The notes: a model not told the origin generated them from the letters alone. Numbered from the stretch's first letter, positions 22,332 to 32,710 are shown. The stretch: DNA of 45,127 nt from Gnetum montanum (GCA_015680685.1 MNCI01004605.1:10175-55301); one strand, 5' to 3'. Translations and numbers: made by a program.

Positions 22332-23880
22332 TCAAGGAATTAATAAGCATTTTTCAATTTTTTTATAATTTCTTTTTGATTTCTAATTTTTTGTCATGCC
22401 TTTTCACATTTATTTTCAATTTCGACATTCTTTGATATCTTTTCATTCTTTTACTTATTCCATTTCTTAAACCATTTACAATTCTTTGATATTTTCTACT
22501 TCTTTTTAATCTTTTTCATTCTTAATACCTTATACAATTTTTCATACTTTGTTTACATGTTACTTGTACATATTTCTATTAATTTTGAATAAAACACATC
22601 AAATAAAGTAATATGTAGTTCCAATAAGGTGAAGATTTATCTATGTTATCAAATCATAAGGGATTGATTATTTGTACAATGAGACCACACCACCCATTCA
22701 TTCATTCCAATAATAAGAGGTTCTTACCAGGGCCATAATGATATTATTTTCATCATCAAACTAAGAATAAACTTGTGTTCATTATGCCTTGACAAAAAAG
22801 TGAAGAACCAAGTGGGAATGTAAAGGGTGTGATATCAAGGGGATTTGTGGATTTTCTCAAATTACTACGATGAGCTCTATCCTATTGTTAAGGTTGTATT
22901 ATGTCTTTGTAGATGTAAGGAAAAGTGGGAGTAAGAGTACACTAAGTTCTGCCTTACCACGTAACTTGAAAGACATGTAACCCATGCTTGAAGGTAGTTC
23001 TTTGGTATGGTTGACATAGTTAAAAATAAAATCCATGCATAAAATAGATTTCTAGAGGTTCCACTAAAAAGAAATGTTACTCCTACTTGAAGGTAGATAA
23101 CTTCTTAGAAATCTAAAAAATAAAAAGTGCAATGAATAAAATTCTCCCTTGGACAACACACTAAGTGATAATACTCCTTGCAATGGTGATAGTGTTATGA
23201 TGGTGAATCTGAGAGGTGAAAAAATGCAATGTCACTGGATGTCGTTTGAATCTTGGATGAAAAGGATAATGGTTATTTTAACCACTAATAAAACACAAGA
23301 ATTCATTAGGCCTATGGTAAGACACCTCCAATCTCGATTTATGAAATTCCTTCTAAGATCGTCTCATCTCAATGTATGAATAATTATAACTTGTGGTTTT
23401 ATGTAGCATAGTGACATTTTTCCAATATGATAGTACTAACATGTGTGTTTTGTTAGATGAGTATGTATTACATTTAATACCTTGAGTACCTAAAAACATT
23501 TTGAGGCATGGTTATAAGAGGGCACTACGGGCTAGAGCTTGCTTTAGGGAGGACCAACTTGTATAATTGTTGTATCTTATACTTGCCAGGAAATTCCACA
23601 TCATCTTGTGCCTTCCAATATCATCCAAAATCTAATAAATACTTCCTATAATCTCTAATACTTTGTCTATACATAAAAAATTCATTAACCATCTCTTATC
23701 CATACAATAAACTTTTTCTTTCTGAGATTCCTTCTTTAGGAATTTTGAATGCTAAATTTTTGAAAACTATGCATCATTAATGGCTATGATCCTCTAGATA
23801 ATCTTTACATCTTCCAAATATTTCATTTGACTCATTTTTTCCAAGAAAAATCAATGAAAAATTTGAAATTTTTTAACAGT
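22332..23880 (+). other. E2 conserved 3' non-coding region
   Basis: It aligns in pieces with E1 30835-32220 and E4 42114-43222. It starts with a T-rich tract (22345-22560). GAATAAAACAC, holding AATAAA at 22588-22593, is shared exactly with E4. The block CCAAGTGGGAATGTAAAGGG, then GTGTGATATCAAGGGG, follows near 22808-22845, and CAATGTCACTGGATG near 23227. The conserved words are not part of any open frame. AATAAA between gag and ORF3 could end a gag transcript. Confidence 0.6.
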
Positions 23881-23950
23881 GACATTGTAGCTACAATGTG
23901 TGATCTACAATGTCACACATATAAAAATAGTATATATACACATGGGAGTT
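23881..23950 (+). promoter_or_regulatory. E2 candidate internal promoter upstream of ORF3
   Basis: GACATTGTAGC (23881-23891) occurs exactly in the 5' LTR U3 at 18697-18707. ATCTACAATGTCA (23903-23915) occurs exactly in the 3' LTR at 25208-25220. A TATA-like TATAAAAATAG follows at 23920-23930. The arrangement of U3 words then TATA matches the LTR promoter and the equivalent place in E1 (32221-32270). Confidence 0.5.
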
Positions 23951-24115
23951 GGTGAAATTTTTCACTTTCTCATTTTGCAACAAGAGAGTTTTTGCAGTTT
24001 TTTCAGAACTCTTACACACTAGCTTCCAAAGGCCATAACTTTGCCCTCGTAGCTTTGATTTCCAAAATTCTTAAATCCTATTGATCTTAGAGTGCTCAAC
24101 TTAGTTATGCCCAAG

Positions 24116-24529
24116 GTGGGTGGGTGGGGGGGTGTGCGGGGGTGGGGGTGGTGGGTGGGTGCAATATAAGCAAAAATTTTAAAATTTGAGCTAGAAATTC
24201 TTAATGATGGAAGATACTATAAAGGATAAGTACAAAGAAATAATAAGAATCTTAATGTTAATCAATCAAACTAAGGCTAGAAGGATTTAGGTCATACTCC
24301 TAATAGATCATACCAACTATTTTAGGCCATAATAAGCAAGAAAATGATCAGAAGGTCATAAGTAACTAAATAATATAACACCGAAGGGATTTCTTTTCTG
24401 CAAATTTTTCTAAATCTACAATCATAAGATGATAAGTACTTGATCTAACTGAGAGTATGAGAAGGATTATGAACAATTTAAGCATTGATGAAAACATTTT
24501 GGTAATCTTAAACTCTTGATTGATTACAG
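24116..24529 (+). other. E2 probable intron before ORF3, starting in a G-rich run
   Basis: AAG/GTGGGT at 24116 is a donor-like site. TTGATTACAG ending at 24529 is an acceptor placed directly before ATG. E1 has the same layout at 32417-32710. The first 46 bases are a dense G-run tract (24116-24161) able to form a G-quadruplex. The leader before the donor (from about 23985) shares GAGTTTTTGCA and GCCATAACTTTG-type words with E1. Confidence 0.5.
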
Positions 24530-24835
24530 ATGGTCCCAAAGAGGATACTAGAAGGAGGACCTTCACGACTTGGATTATATAAAGATGCAACTTCAAGAAT
24601 CTCCATTATGACCCACACTAACCAACAATGGTAAATGAAACTTAGGAAAAATGCACCAATTTTGGAGAAATAAAGAGGCCAATGCAATAGTTAAAATTGA
24701 AGGAGTCTCTATGCGATACTCAGTAGAGAGGACATATGAAAAAAGAAGACAAGGACATAAGAGAAAAAACTTTATAGAAGCATGATGACAAATGGGAGAA
24801 GCTAATGGAAGAGCCACCACTGCCTGAAATACAAA
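24530..24835 (+). pseudogene. E2 ORF3 remnant (start only)
   Basis: The ATG at 24530 directly follows the acceptor. It gives MVPKRILEGGPSRLG, parallel to MAPK at the same point of E1 (32711). Stops and shifts follow within 40 codons, and only about 0.3 kb can be followed, against about 2.8 kb in E1. The product is unknown; the E1 copy shows weak resemblance to the plant Transposase_32 domain. Confidence 0.45.
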
Positions 24836-25028
24836 CTACATTGAGCCACTTTAAATTTTGTTTTTACTTTGTCATGTAACTGTGTCATTTTTTATACATA
24901 GCATTACAACACTCAAAGTTAGGTCATAGTTAGAGTTAGTCAATAATATTGTACTTTCCAATTATGTAAAGAAAGCTTGGTCCTATCTTGTTAACTCAAG
25001 AACAAGTTTTCAGTCAGTCGTGGGGGTA
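24836..25028 (+). other. E2 3' end and polypurine tract
   Basis: Non-coding tail of E2. GTGGGGGTA at 25019-25028 lies directly before the 3' LTR start, as expected for the plus-strand primer. M1 (CATGGGGGCA) and E1 (CATGGGGAAA) have related tracts in the same place. Confidence 0.7.
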
Positions 25029-26056
25029 TGATGAATCATCAGTTGGCTAAGATATTGTAAATGCTACATCATATCTACATTGTAGCATCTGTATCAGTGC
25101 ATCTCAATTAGCTGCTACGTTGCATCTATGATGTTGTAGATGCAATGTCACATATGTTTGATAAAGTCAAATTTTCTTGTCTAGTGATATCATAACTATG
25201 ATATTGTATCTACAATGTCATAGATTTGATATTGTAGCACAAGCTACGTCATTGTATATTTGATATTGTGGGATGTATGCAGCCTATAAATAAAGCACTT
25301 AGGCGCATGGATCCACATAAGTTTCATACCATCCTTAGGTAGATTCTTGCAGTTTTGTTTTGTAGTTTTAGTGATAGAGAGTAAATGCTCGTAGTGTGGT
25401 TTTGATCAGTTGTATAGAATATTTATTCAAGTGAAGTGTACTTAGGCATAGTTCATGACCAGAAATAAAGATCAAGACTACTTTTCATCATTGCAACATC
25501 CACTTAGTTTTACTGTTCTACTTGGCATAGTTTTTATTGTTTTCTTAGTTTAATCATTTACATTTCCAAGTACTTTACTTTCTTATTCATTAGTAAAGTG
25601 GAATGAGTACGACCAGTTTTGAGCATTTAAGTGTAATTTTTTGGTAATCCTAGTAGTATTATAGTTTGGTTCACCCAATAGCATAACACTTGGTAACCTA
25701 GTAATGGTTACATGAGCCCAAGATGTGTACGGTAAGCCTAGACTGAATGCTAATCATTCTAGGCTAGAGTAGATTTACCTTACCATCATTACTTAGACTT
25801 AGGGCTAAATTTCATTCCCAATTATGTTTATCGCTAGGAGTAATTAGGGCCTAACAACATCAATTATCGTATGCCTCACTTTGGACTAAACCATACATAA
25901 CAAAGCTACCACTAGTCCAAGTGGGAAGATAGCATTTTGTGATCAATGCTTAACAATCTAGATGCCACAACTAGTTCCATCCATAAAATTCAACTGGATC
26001 ATGCATGAATGCTTGTGATTTGTATGGTTGGACGTAGGGGTACCTATGGCTCATCA
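25029..26056 (+). repeat. E2 3' LTR (1028 bp)
   Basis: Begins TGATGAATCATCAG and ends CTCATCA; aligned end to end with 18484-19525. TATAAATAAA at 25285 and AATAAA at 25464-25469. A 14-15 base piece of the 5' LTR U3 (near 18590) is absent here. Confidence 0.92.
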
Positions 26057-27140
26057 ATGTCTCTACAACCCTAAGGAGGAGGCACCATTGGAAGAAGTGA
26101 CACAAAGGAAAACTTTGATGATACAAAAATCTATCATAAAAATATTGGCTAAGGTAATTAAAATATGGAACTTCTTCGATGAGAAGTTGCAAACTACTCT
26201 AAAAATTATGGAGGGTAAATTGGAGCAGAGGAATAGAGATAAGGACATAGGGAGAAAATGGATGCAAGGAAGGACTACTATCAACAAAAAGATAAGGCTG
26301 CAATATTTGATGAGGTTGTAAATTTTAAAATAGAAGAAGAAGGATGTGATATCTGTCAATATGAACATTCCAAGGAATGTTTTCCTATAATGTCAAAATT
26401 CCAAGGATTTTGGATTTATGTTTTGAACCAATAATTTTCAAGAAGGCAAACACTCATGAGATTGCCTTTTTCACAAGTTCCACTAGCAACAGTATTATTT
26501 AAGTGGAGTACCACCTCAACCTTAAGATCATTATCATTAATGGCTAAACCCATAGTTGTAAGGGATGCCAATGCCAAGGTAATAATATCCTTTCCACCAA
26601 CTAGATCTATATGGATATGACATCTAGAAACCTATGTCTTCTAGTGGATTTGCAAGCTACACTTCATTTTCCCATCACTACTACCCCCTGAATATTACAA
26701 ACCTACTACTACACAAGTTGAATCTCCTTTTGCATATACTTCTCATTATCCATCATAATACTCTACATCTTATAATTCCATTCCTTTGCTATCACTACTA
26801 CCCCCTAAATATTATAGACCTACTACTCCACAAGATGAATCTCCTTCTGCATATACTTCTCATTATCCATCATAATACTCTACATCTTATAATTCCATTT
26901 CTTTGCTACCTGCACTACCTATGCAAGATGAGATTCCACCACAACCTTAGCAATGCAATGCCATGCAAGCCGTGAACTTATAGCTAGATGACAATTCAAG
27001 TGGTTTTGAATGTAAGACTTAAAAAAGTACTTTCTTCAAATCCAACACTTCAGCTAAACCCTCGTAGGTATCTATGGATGTTAATCCTTCTCAATGTGCT
27101 CTTGAGATAACTACTAAGCTACCTTCAAATCAAAGATCCT
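26057..27140 (+). pseudogene. gag: E1 gag, C-terminal part
   Basis: Resumes the gag frame broken by E2: YNPKEEAPLEEVTQRKTLM, a helical charged region to about 26300, then CDICQYEHSKECFP (26345-26390), a knuckle-like motif close to the C-x2-C-x3-H-x4-C of Athila gag. A P/Y/S-rich linker follows with a 39-codon tandem repeat (26674-26907). The end against the protease is not sharp. Confidence 0.75.
26674..26907 (+). repeat. Tandem duplication, 2 x 117 bp, in E1 gag linker
   Basis: Units 26674-26790 and 26791-26907 are nearly identical (about 8 differences by eye). Each is exactly 39 codons, coding a P/Y/S/T-rich segment (SHYPS, YSTSYNS). Both units carry the same in-frame TAA where CAA is expected. 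Confidence 0.92.
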
Positions 27141-27179
27141 AAAATGTACAGACTATCATGTTAACTCATGCAGTCATGG

Positions 27180-27560
27180 ACTAGAAAAAGGTAGGACATC
27201 TTCCCAAAAAAATATTTGATCTTGGAAGTTCTCTAATTGATTTACAAATTGCAAAAAATGATCCATGAAAAACTCTACTAGACTCAAGTTCTAGGATAAA
27301 CTTAATTTCTCATGAAATGTATAAAACTTGGAACTTTCCTCTACTTAACAAATATAACATTATCTTAGGACTTGTTGATCAATCCATCACACTTTCTTTG
27401 AAACTGGTAAAGGATACCATGACCACCATCTTTGGATGATCATATTCAATGGAGTTTTTGGTCATTCATGTAGAAAATTGTAAGGGGGACTTCCCAATTA
27501 TCATGGGAAGGACTTGGCTAAGAAAAATTAATGCCAAGCTAGGGATTAGAGACCTCTCCT
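27180..27560 (+). pseudogene. E1 retropepsin-like protease (broken)
   Basis: Aspartic protease that would cut the gag-pol precursor. LLDSSSRINLISHEMYK has the active-site D-S at 27281, but the Gly of the usual D-S/T-G is Ser. The downstream flap/second motif region reads GDFPIIMGRTWLRKINA, equivalent to the ILGRxFL motif of plant Ty3/gypsy proteases. In-frame stops are present (for example near 27440), so no active enzyme is expected. Confidence 0.7.
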
Positions 27561-28150
27561 TGGAAATATGAAAGAAAAAATAATTTTGAAGGGTCAAGAA
27601 GAAGAGAATTCCATGCATTGCATACAATGACAAAGGGTGCCTTTGTGTGTAGAAAATATGAGCTATATAAAGCACATCCATCACAATATGTAAAATGTAT
27701 GTTAAAACAACAAAAGTCCAAAGGTGCCTATACATAGTAGCCACAAAATAAGAGGATACTCAATGATTTATAATAGATGATAGCTCTAGTTCAATAGTGT
27801 ACGTGGAACCAGTCAAAATCCTCACAAGTACTTATATCAATAAGATGAATGAAGTGGAGTAGATTCAAAACTAGCTCTTCAAAACAGAATACATGAAAGA
27901 AGTAGAAATGGATTGGGAAGAGTTGAAAATCCTTATATTTCTAAATAAGATCCCTTGGAATTCAAATCTCTATTGGGAGCTCTAAAATATGTATTTCTTG
28001 ATAATGATAAATTGATAATCATTAATGCTAATCTCACTAAAGAAAATAAGGGAAAGTTGCTAAAGGTAGCAAACAAATGGTCAACAACCTTTGCTTGGTC
28101 ATATGATAAATTGATATGAATAGATCCATGCATATGCCAACATCTAATTT
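27561..28150 (+). pseudogene. E1 protease-RT linker
   Basis: Degraded coding sequence between protease and reverse transcriptase with several stops. It holds short readable stretches such as LKSLLGALKYVFLDNDKLII near 27960 and MVNNLCLVI-type remnants near 28080. In related elements this stretch precedes the RT fingers. Confidence 0.5.
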
Positions 28151-28990
28151 ACATAGACTCTATTTGTTAAATCCAAGAGGTAGCTATAGAGGAGGTTGAA
28201 TCCAAACTTAAAGCAAGTTGTAAAAAATGAAGTTGAAAAGGTTCTCAAAGTAGGATTCATCTATCTCGTGGTGGACAGTGAATGGGTAAGCTCACTTATT
28301 ATTGTGCCAAAGAAAGAGGAACAATGGAGAATTTGTATAGAATTCAAGCTACTAAAAATGGCTACATTTAAAGATCTTTTTCCATTGCCATTTGTGAACC
28401 AAGTGTTAGACACAATTACAGGACATAACTATTATAGTCTTTTGAATGGGTACAACCAAATACAAATTGCTCTAGAAGACCAAGCCAAAATAACTTTCAT
28501 AAATTGCTAGGGAACTTTCACATACAAAAAGATGTTCTTTGGCCTTTGTAATGCCCCTACAACGTTTCAATGCTAAGTTATAAGTATCATTTAGTAGTAA
28601 ATTGGTAGTGGTGTGGAAGTCTTCATAGATGACTTCTCCACCTATGACACTGATTTTGAATAATCATTGGACCATCTTGAGAAGCTACTAAGAAAATGTA
28701 TGAAAATGAACCTATGGATCAATTGGTAGAAAATATACTTAATGGTCTAGGATGAAATTGTTTTGGGCATAGATGTTTAGGGAAAGTAATCAAGGTGAAC
28801 CATAAAAAGATAAGGGTCATTCAAGGAATAACTAAACAATCTCAAAATGTCAAATATGTAAGGTCATTCCTTAGATACATTGATTACTATAGGTGTTTCA
28901 TTGAAAACTTCTCTAAAATTTTGTAACCACTGGTTGAGATTACCAAGAAGGATGCATCATTTGAATGGACCAAGGAATGTGAACAAGAAT
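28151..28990 (+). pseudogene. pol: E1 reverse transcriptase (broken)
   Basis: The RT would copy element RNA into DNA. The region 28196-28510 is open and reads VVKNEVEKVLKVGFIYLVVD, then WRICIEF, FPLPFVNQVLD and YYSLLNGYNQIQIALEDQ, all RT fingers and palm motifs. KMFFGLCNAPTTFQ (about 28530-28570) and the catalytic F-I-D-D box (VFIDDFSTYD, 28619-28648) follow. The F-x-D-D-F-S form is typical of Athila-group RT. After that come stops at positions where homologues have Gln (near 28660, 28730 and 28750). The thumb region is recognisable to about 28990. Confidence 0.88.
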
Positions 28991-29029
28991 TCTAACACCT
29001 AAAATAGAAGCTCATAGAAACACTCATTC

Positions 29030-29420
29030 TACATGCTTTTGATTAATTCAAACCTTTTCACATCAGGACAGATGCATCCAATTATGCATTGGGAGCAATA
29101 CTGACAAACATGGATGATAAAAAATGCCCATATTATATCCATTGTGCAAGTAGAAGCATTGTGGGTGTATAACTGAATTACACCACTATGGAAAAGAAGG
29201 TCATGAAAATGGGATATGCTTTAGAAAAATATAGCCACTTTGTGCTTGGATATCAAATTTTTGTGCACACTGATCACAATGAAATCTACTTTCTAATGAA
29301 CAAGCTAGTAGTAAGCCCCTATGTTATATGGTAGTTGGTGATCTTACAGGAGTTTGATCTTACAATGCTGGATAGAAATGAGGCTGAGAATGTAGTTACA
29401 AATCATTTATCTTGATTAAG
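29030..29420 (+). pseudogene. pol: E1 RNase H (broken)
   Basis: Would degrade RNA in the RNA/DNA hybrid. FHIRTDASNYALGAILTNMD has the first catalytic Asp at 29071-29073. TTMEKKVMKMGYALEKYSHF has the conserved Glu, and IFVHTDHNEIYFLMNK the later Asp. One in-frame stop lies before LNYTTMEKK and another after LVVSPYVIW. The homologous copy is in E3 at 37010-37390. Confidence 0.85.
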
Positions 29421-30620
29421 ATGGGATAGTAATGATAATAAAGCATCCCTATCCAATTAATTACTAAATAAAATTCTCTTTATTAAGGCAATTGAAGTTC
29501 ATGCACCCTCAGTTACAAATTGGTATGATGAATTTCTCTCATATCTACTCACACAGGAGACTCCTATGGAATGGGATCATAGGAGGAAATAACTGAGAAT
29601 GTGTACCTATCCTAGTACAATTGTGTACTTGATGCAAATTAATTGAGAGTCTTCCAAGATGCTCATGAGGGTCATTGTGGAGGCTACTATGTAGGAAGAA
29701 TCAAAGATTTTGATGGTAGGATATTTTTGATTAAGAATCTTTAGGGATGCTCACCATTTCTTCCTTTCTTGTAAGAAGTGTCAACGAGATGAAGGGATGA
29801 CCACCATAATGGAAGAGTTCCTATAGTGGATTCAACCACTAGAGCATTTTGACCTTTGGGGAATTAATTTTATGGGATCCATCACTATCATTTTCAACAG
29901 GAAGTCATACATTATTATTTCTATTAATTAAGATACCAAGTAGACTGAAGTTGTAGTCATTTTTGACTTTACCTTTACTATTGTAGCTTGTTTCTTTCAA
30001 AAATATGTGGTAAACAAGTTTGGTATACCTAGAGCATTAATTTATGACAACAAAACATATTTCACAAGTACTATCTTTTGCAAGTTAATTCAATAAATGA
30101 GGATGCATCATAAAATCATAATACCTTATCATCCTCAAGCCAATAGTCAAGCAGAGGTAACTAATTGGGAGATCACTTGAATTCTAATGTAAACCATCAG
30201 TAGATATAGAAAATATTGGAGCACCAAACTCAATGATGCCCTTTGGGAATATCACTCAACATGGAAGCTATCTATAGGTTACTCTCCATATGAGTTAGTG
30301 TATGAAAGGTTACCTAAACTTTCAATTCAAATTGAACTCCGTACACTCAAAATTGCATGTGAACTTGACTTAGACATTAACCTAGCACAAAAGGAATACC
30401 TCATGATACTTAATGTACTAGATGAAAATCAGAGAATAGCTCTAATGATGAATGAAGTGTACAAGGCATACAATAAACAACATCATGATGCACAGACAAT
30501 GAAAGCTATGTTTAAACTAAGAGATAAGGTTCTCTTTTGGAATCTCATACATATGCCATAATGAACTAGGTTCTAAACACTATGAGAAGGACTTTATATC
30601 ATACACTCAAATTTTCCTTA
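29421..30620 (+). pseudogene. pol: E1 integrase (broken, first catalytic Asp replaced)
   Basis: Zinc-binding remnant DAHHFFLSCKKCQRDEG with Cys codons at 29770 and 29779. Core: FDLWGINFMGS has Asn (AAT, 29866-29868) where the first catalytic Asp of D,D-35-E is expected. Second Asp at 30046 in RALIYDN, Glu at 30154 in QAEVTN, exactly 35 residues apart. ALWEYHSTWK and IGYSPYELVYERLPKLSIQI follow, the usual end of the plant Ty3/gypsy core. 30298-30561 is an open stretch. Several stops are present. Without the first Asp the enzyme would be inactive. Confidence 0.85.
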
Positions 30621-32220
30621 CGAGGCTATGATAATTTACCACCCAAAAAGCCCATAGAAGCACATGCTAGTCAACATCTAATAACTTAAATCCTTCATGG
30701 ACTTTCAAGAAACTAGTCACAACACTAACACCTCTAATCAAGAATAACCTTGCTCCATTTTCAAAATCTTCTCCTTCCAACCTAGTCATGCAGGAGATAT
30801 GCATTTGCCATAACATCTTAACAAGAATGAAAGAGGTTTTTCTTCTTCTTTTTTGTTTTGCAACTTTCTTCATATGTTTTTCATTTTCTTTATATTTTAC
30901 TGATTATTTTATATATTTTCCTTGTGTTGCTATTTTTTTGTTATTTTCATTTATTCTTAATTGATATCTCTAAATTTATTCCATGGCTATTGCAAATTAT
31001 GAAAATTATTGAATGTAGATATCAAGGTTATGATTTAATAATTAAGTCCTATTTTGTCTTTTGATTATGCTCTCTATCTTTTTTTGTGGTAATATGCAAC
31101 GAGTTCATGATATCCACCCATTCCATCTATCTCATGTAGAGTTCTACATCATGGAAACATGAAGATTCTTTCACATCAAAACTAAAAGTAACATATGATC
31201 TTACTACCTAATGAATTGGAAAAAGACCAAGTGGGAATTTAAAAGGGTGTGATCTCAAGGGGACTTCCTGTGTTCTTTTTTCAACTTCCTTCTTAAGTTC
31301 TATGACTCCTCATATATATCATTACTCCTACTATCTACCATAAAAGGGAAGTATGTCTTTGTATGATATGGTTCATGTAGAAAAAAGAAAAACAAGCAAC
31401 AAGATTTCAAAGCACATCTCTTTGATAATCTCATAGCCTATAAGCACTAGTTATGAGGCCAGAAAGACATGTTACTCATGCCTAAAGGCATCCCTCTAAC
31501 TAAGGCCTTAGCTACTTTCTTTTTCTCTTTTCTTCTTCTCTTGGAATGGCAGTTAACCTTTGTGATTATTGTAGGGTCATGATGATAGGAGAGAAGAAGG
31601 AAGTCAATGTAAGGTCACTGTAATTAGAATGGATTTGGTCTAGACTCAAAATAGATTGGTATTAGATAATCTTAATTAAAAATTTCACTTACGATCTCAT
31701 GCAACCATGATGTGGATTTTTTCTCTACCATTCTTGCACTCCATTTTCTCTCACCTCACTCCCTTATGACATAGCTAATTGATAGTTTTATTTTATAGTT
31801 TGCATAATCCTAAGATAATTCCTTACATGGGTATGAAATTTAACTTGAATAATCATTCATCATCTAGATCACCTACAAACTCCTTGTGATGAGGTTATGC
31901 AATGAAATATTAGGCATAAGCTTGTTTTGGGAAGGACCCACTTGCATATCTTTTGGTTTTCTTCAAGTTCAACCCCCTAACCATGGGTCTCGTTGCAATC
32001 CCTATAATCTTGATAGCTTGCATCATACAATTTTTGCTCTACTTTGGCATAAGGAACATCATCCAATTACTCATCCTACAAGATTAAATTTCTCCAATTT
32101 TGTGAACCATACCTTCACTTAGGTTAGTATTTCCCAACTTTTTGACTTTCATTTTACTCTTGTTTTGAAACTTGTTCAAAATTCTTTGATATCTTAAGTT
32201 GAAAAAAGCTATGTTGACAT
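30621..32220 (+). other. E1 conserved 3' non-coding region
   Basis: Begins after integrase with a T-rich tract (30835-30975) and holds CCAAGTGGGAATTTAAAAGG followed by GTGTGATCTCAAGGGG near 31228-31262, matching E2 22808-22845 and E4 near 42570-42622. It is 1.6 kb with no convincing ORF. The short open frame at 31886-32122 has no counterpart I recognise. Confidence 0.6.
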
Positions 32221-32290
32221 AGACCTATCAATGTATCCATATTGATGTGACATAAAAATCCTATAAATACCTACAACACTTAGCTCAATT
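32221..32290 (+). promoter_or_regulatory. E1 candidate internal promoter upstream of ORF3
   Basis: TCAATGTATCC (32228-32238) also occurs exactly in the U3 of the same-type LTR M2 (38892-38902, minus strand). TATAAATA lies at 32262-32269. ACAACACTTAG (32273-32283) follows and is identical to the bases after the TATA box of the E2 5' LTR (18761-18771). The region therefore looks like a U3/R-type promoter inside the element. Confidence 0.5.
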
Positions 32291-32416
32291 TTCACATTTT
32301 CATCTAAAGGCATGAGGAGTTTTTGCAATTTTTCAGAGCCCAAAGTGTTCTAAGAGCCATAACTTGATAACCATTTATCCATTTTCACTTGTTCTTTAAT
32401 CCTTAAGTCAACAAAG

Positions 32417-32710
32417 GTATGCTTTATGTCATGGTGCATCAAATACTACATTTTTACAAAAGATTTTTCTAATCCCCATGAATAAGATATTAAAATAATA
32501 TTAATTTAATAATCATAAGAGTTAATATCAACACTCAACCTCCATTAAAGATTAAATAAAATAATAGCATACACCTATGATCACTAAATAAGAACTTAGC
32601 ACTAAAATCTCAATTTTTGACTAATAGAATTAACCTAATTAAACCAAGGTGTCTGAATGAAATAAGATTATATCCAAATGACTAATCTTAGGTTATGTTT
32701 GTGATTGTAG
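32417..32710 (+). other. E1 probable intron before ORF3
   Basis: AAAG/GTATGC donor at 32417 and acceptor GTGATTGTAG ending at 32710, directly before ATG. E2 keeps the same donor-leader-acceptor-ATG order (24116-24529), although intron length and sequence differ. The 294-bp stretch is AT-rich, as plant introns are. Confidence 0.5.

Larger units (their letters stand above)
18484..26056 (+). mobile_element. E2: LTR retrotransposon with both LTRs, gag only, nested in E1 gag
   Basis: A complete element of about 7.6 kb: 5' LTR 18484-19525, primer site, gag, long 3' non-coding region, short ORF3 remnant, purine tract, 3' LTR 25029-26056. There is no RT, RNase H or integrase. The 5-bp flanks are ACATC on the left and ATGTC on the right, which fit one target duplication if two transitions are allowed. 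Removing E2 joins the E1 gag frame as V-H-L-Y, matching V-H-I-Y at the equivalent place in the gag of E2 itself (about 20808-20820). The two LTRs differ at roughly one base in nine over the U5 half by eye, so the insertion is old. Confidence 0.9.

Noticed and set aside
26674-26907. CRISPR-like or satellite array
   Set aside because: Only two head-to-tail units with no spacers, and the unit length is a whole number of codons.
26634-26975. 113-codon open frame rich in Leu, Ile and His
   Set aside because: It is the wrong frame of the E1 gag linker; its repeats are the 117-bp tandem duplication read out of frame.
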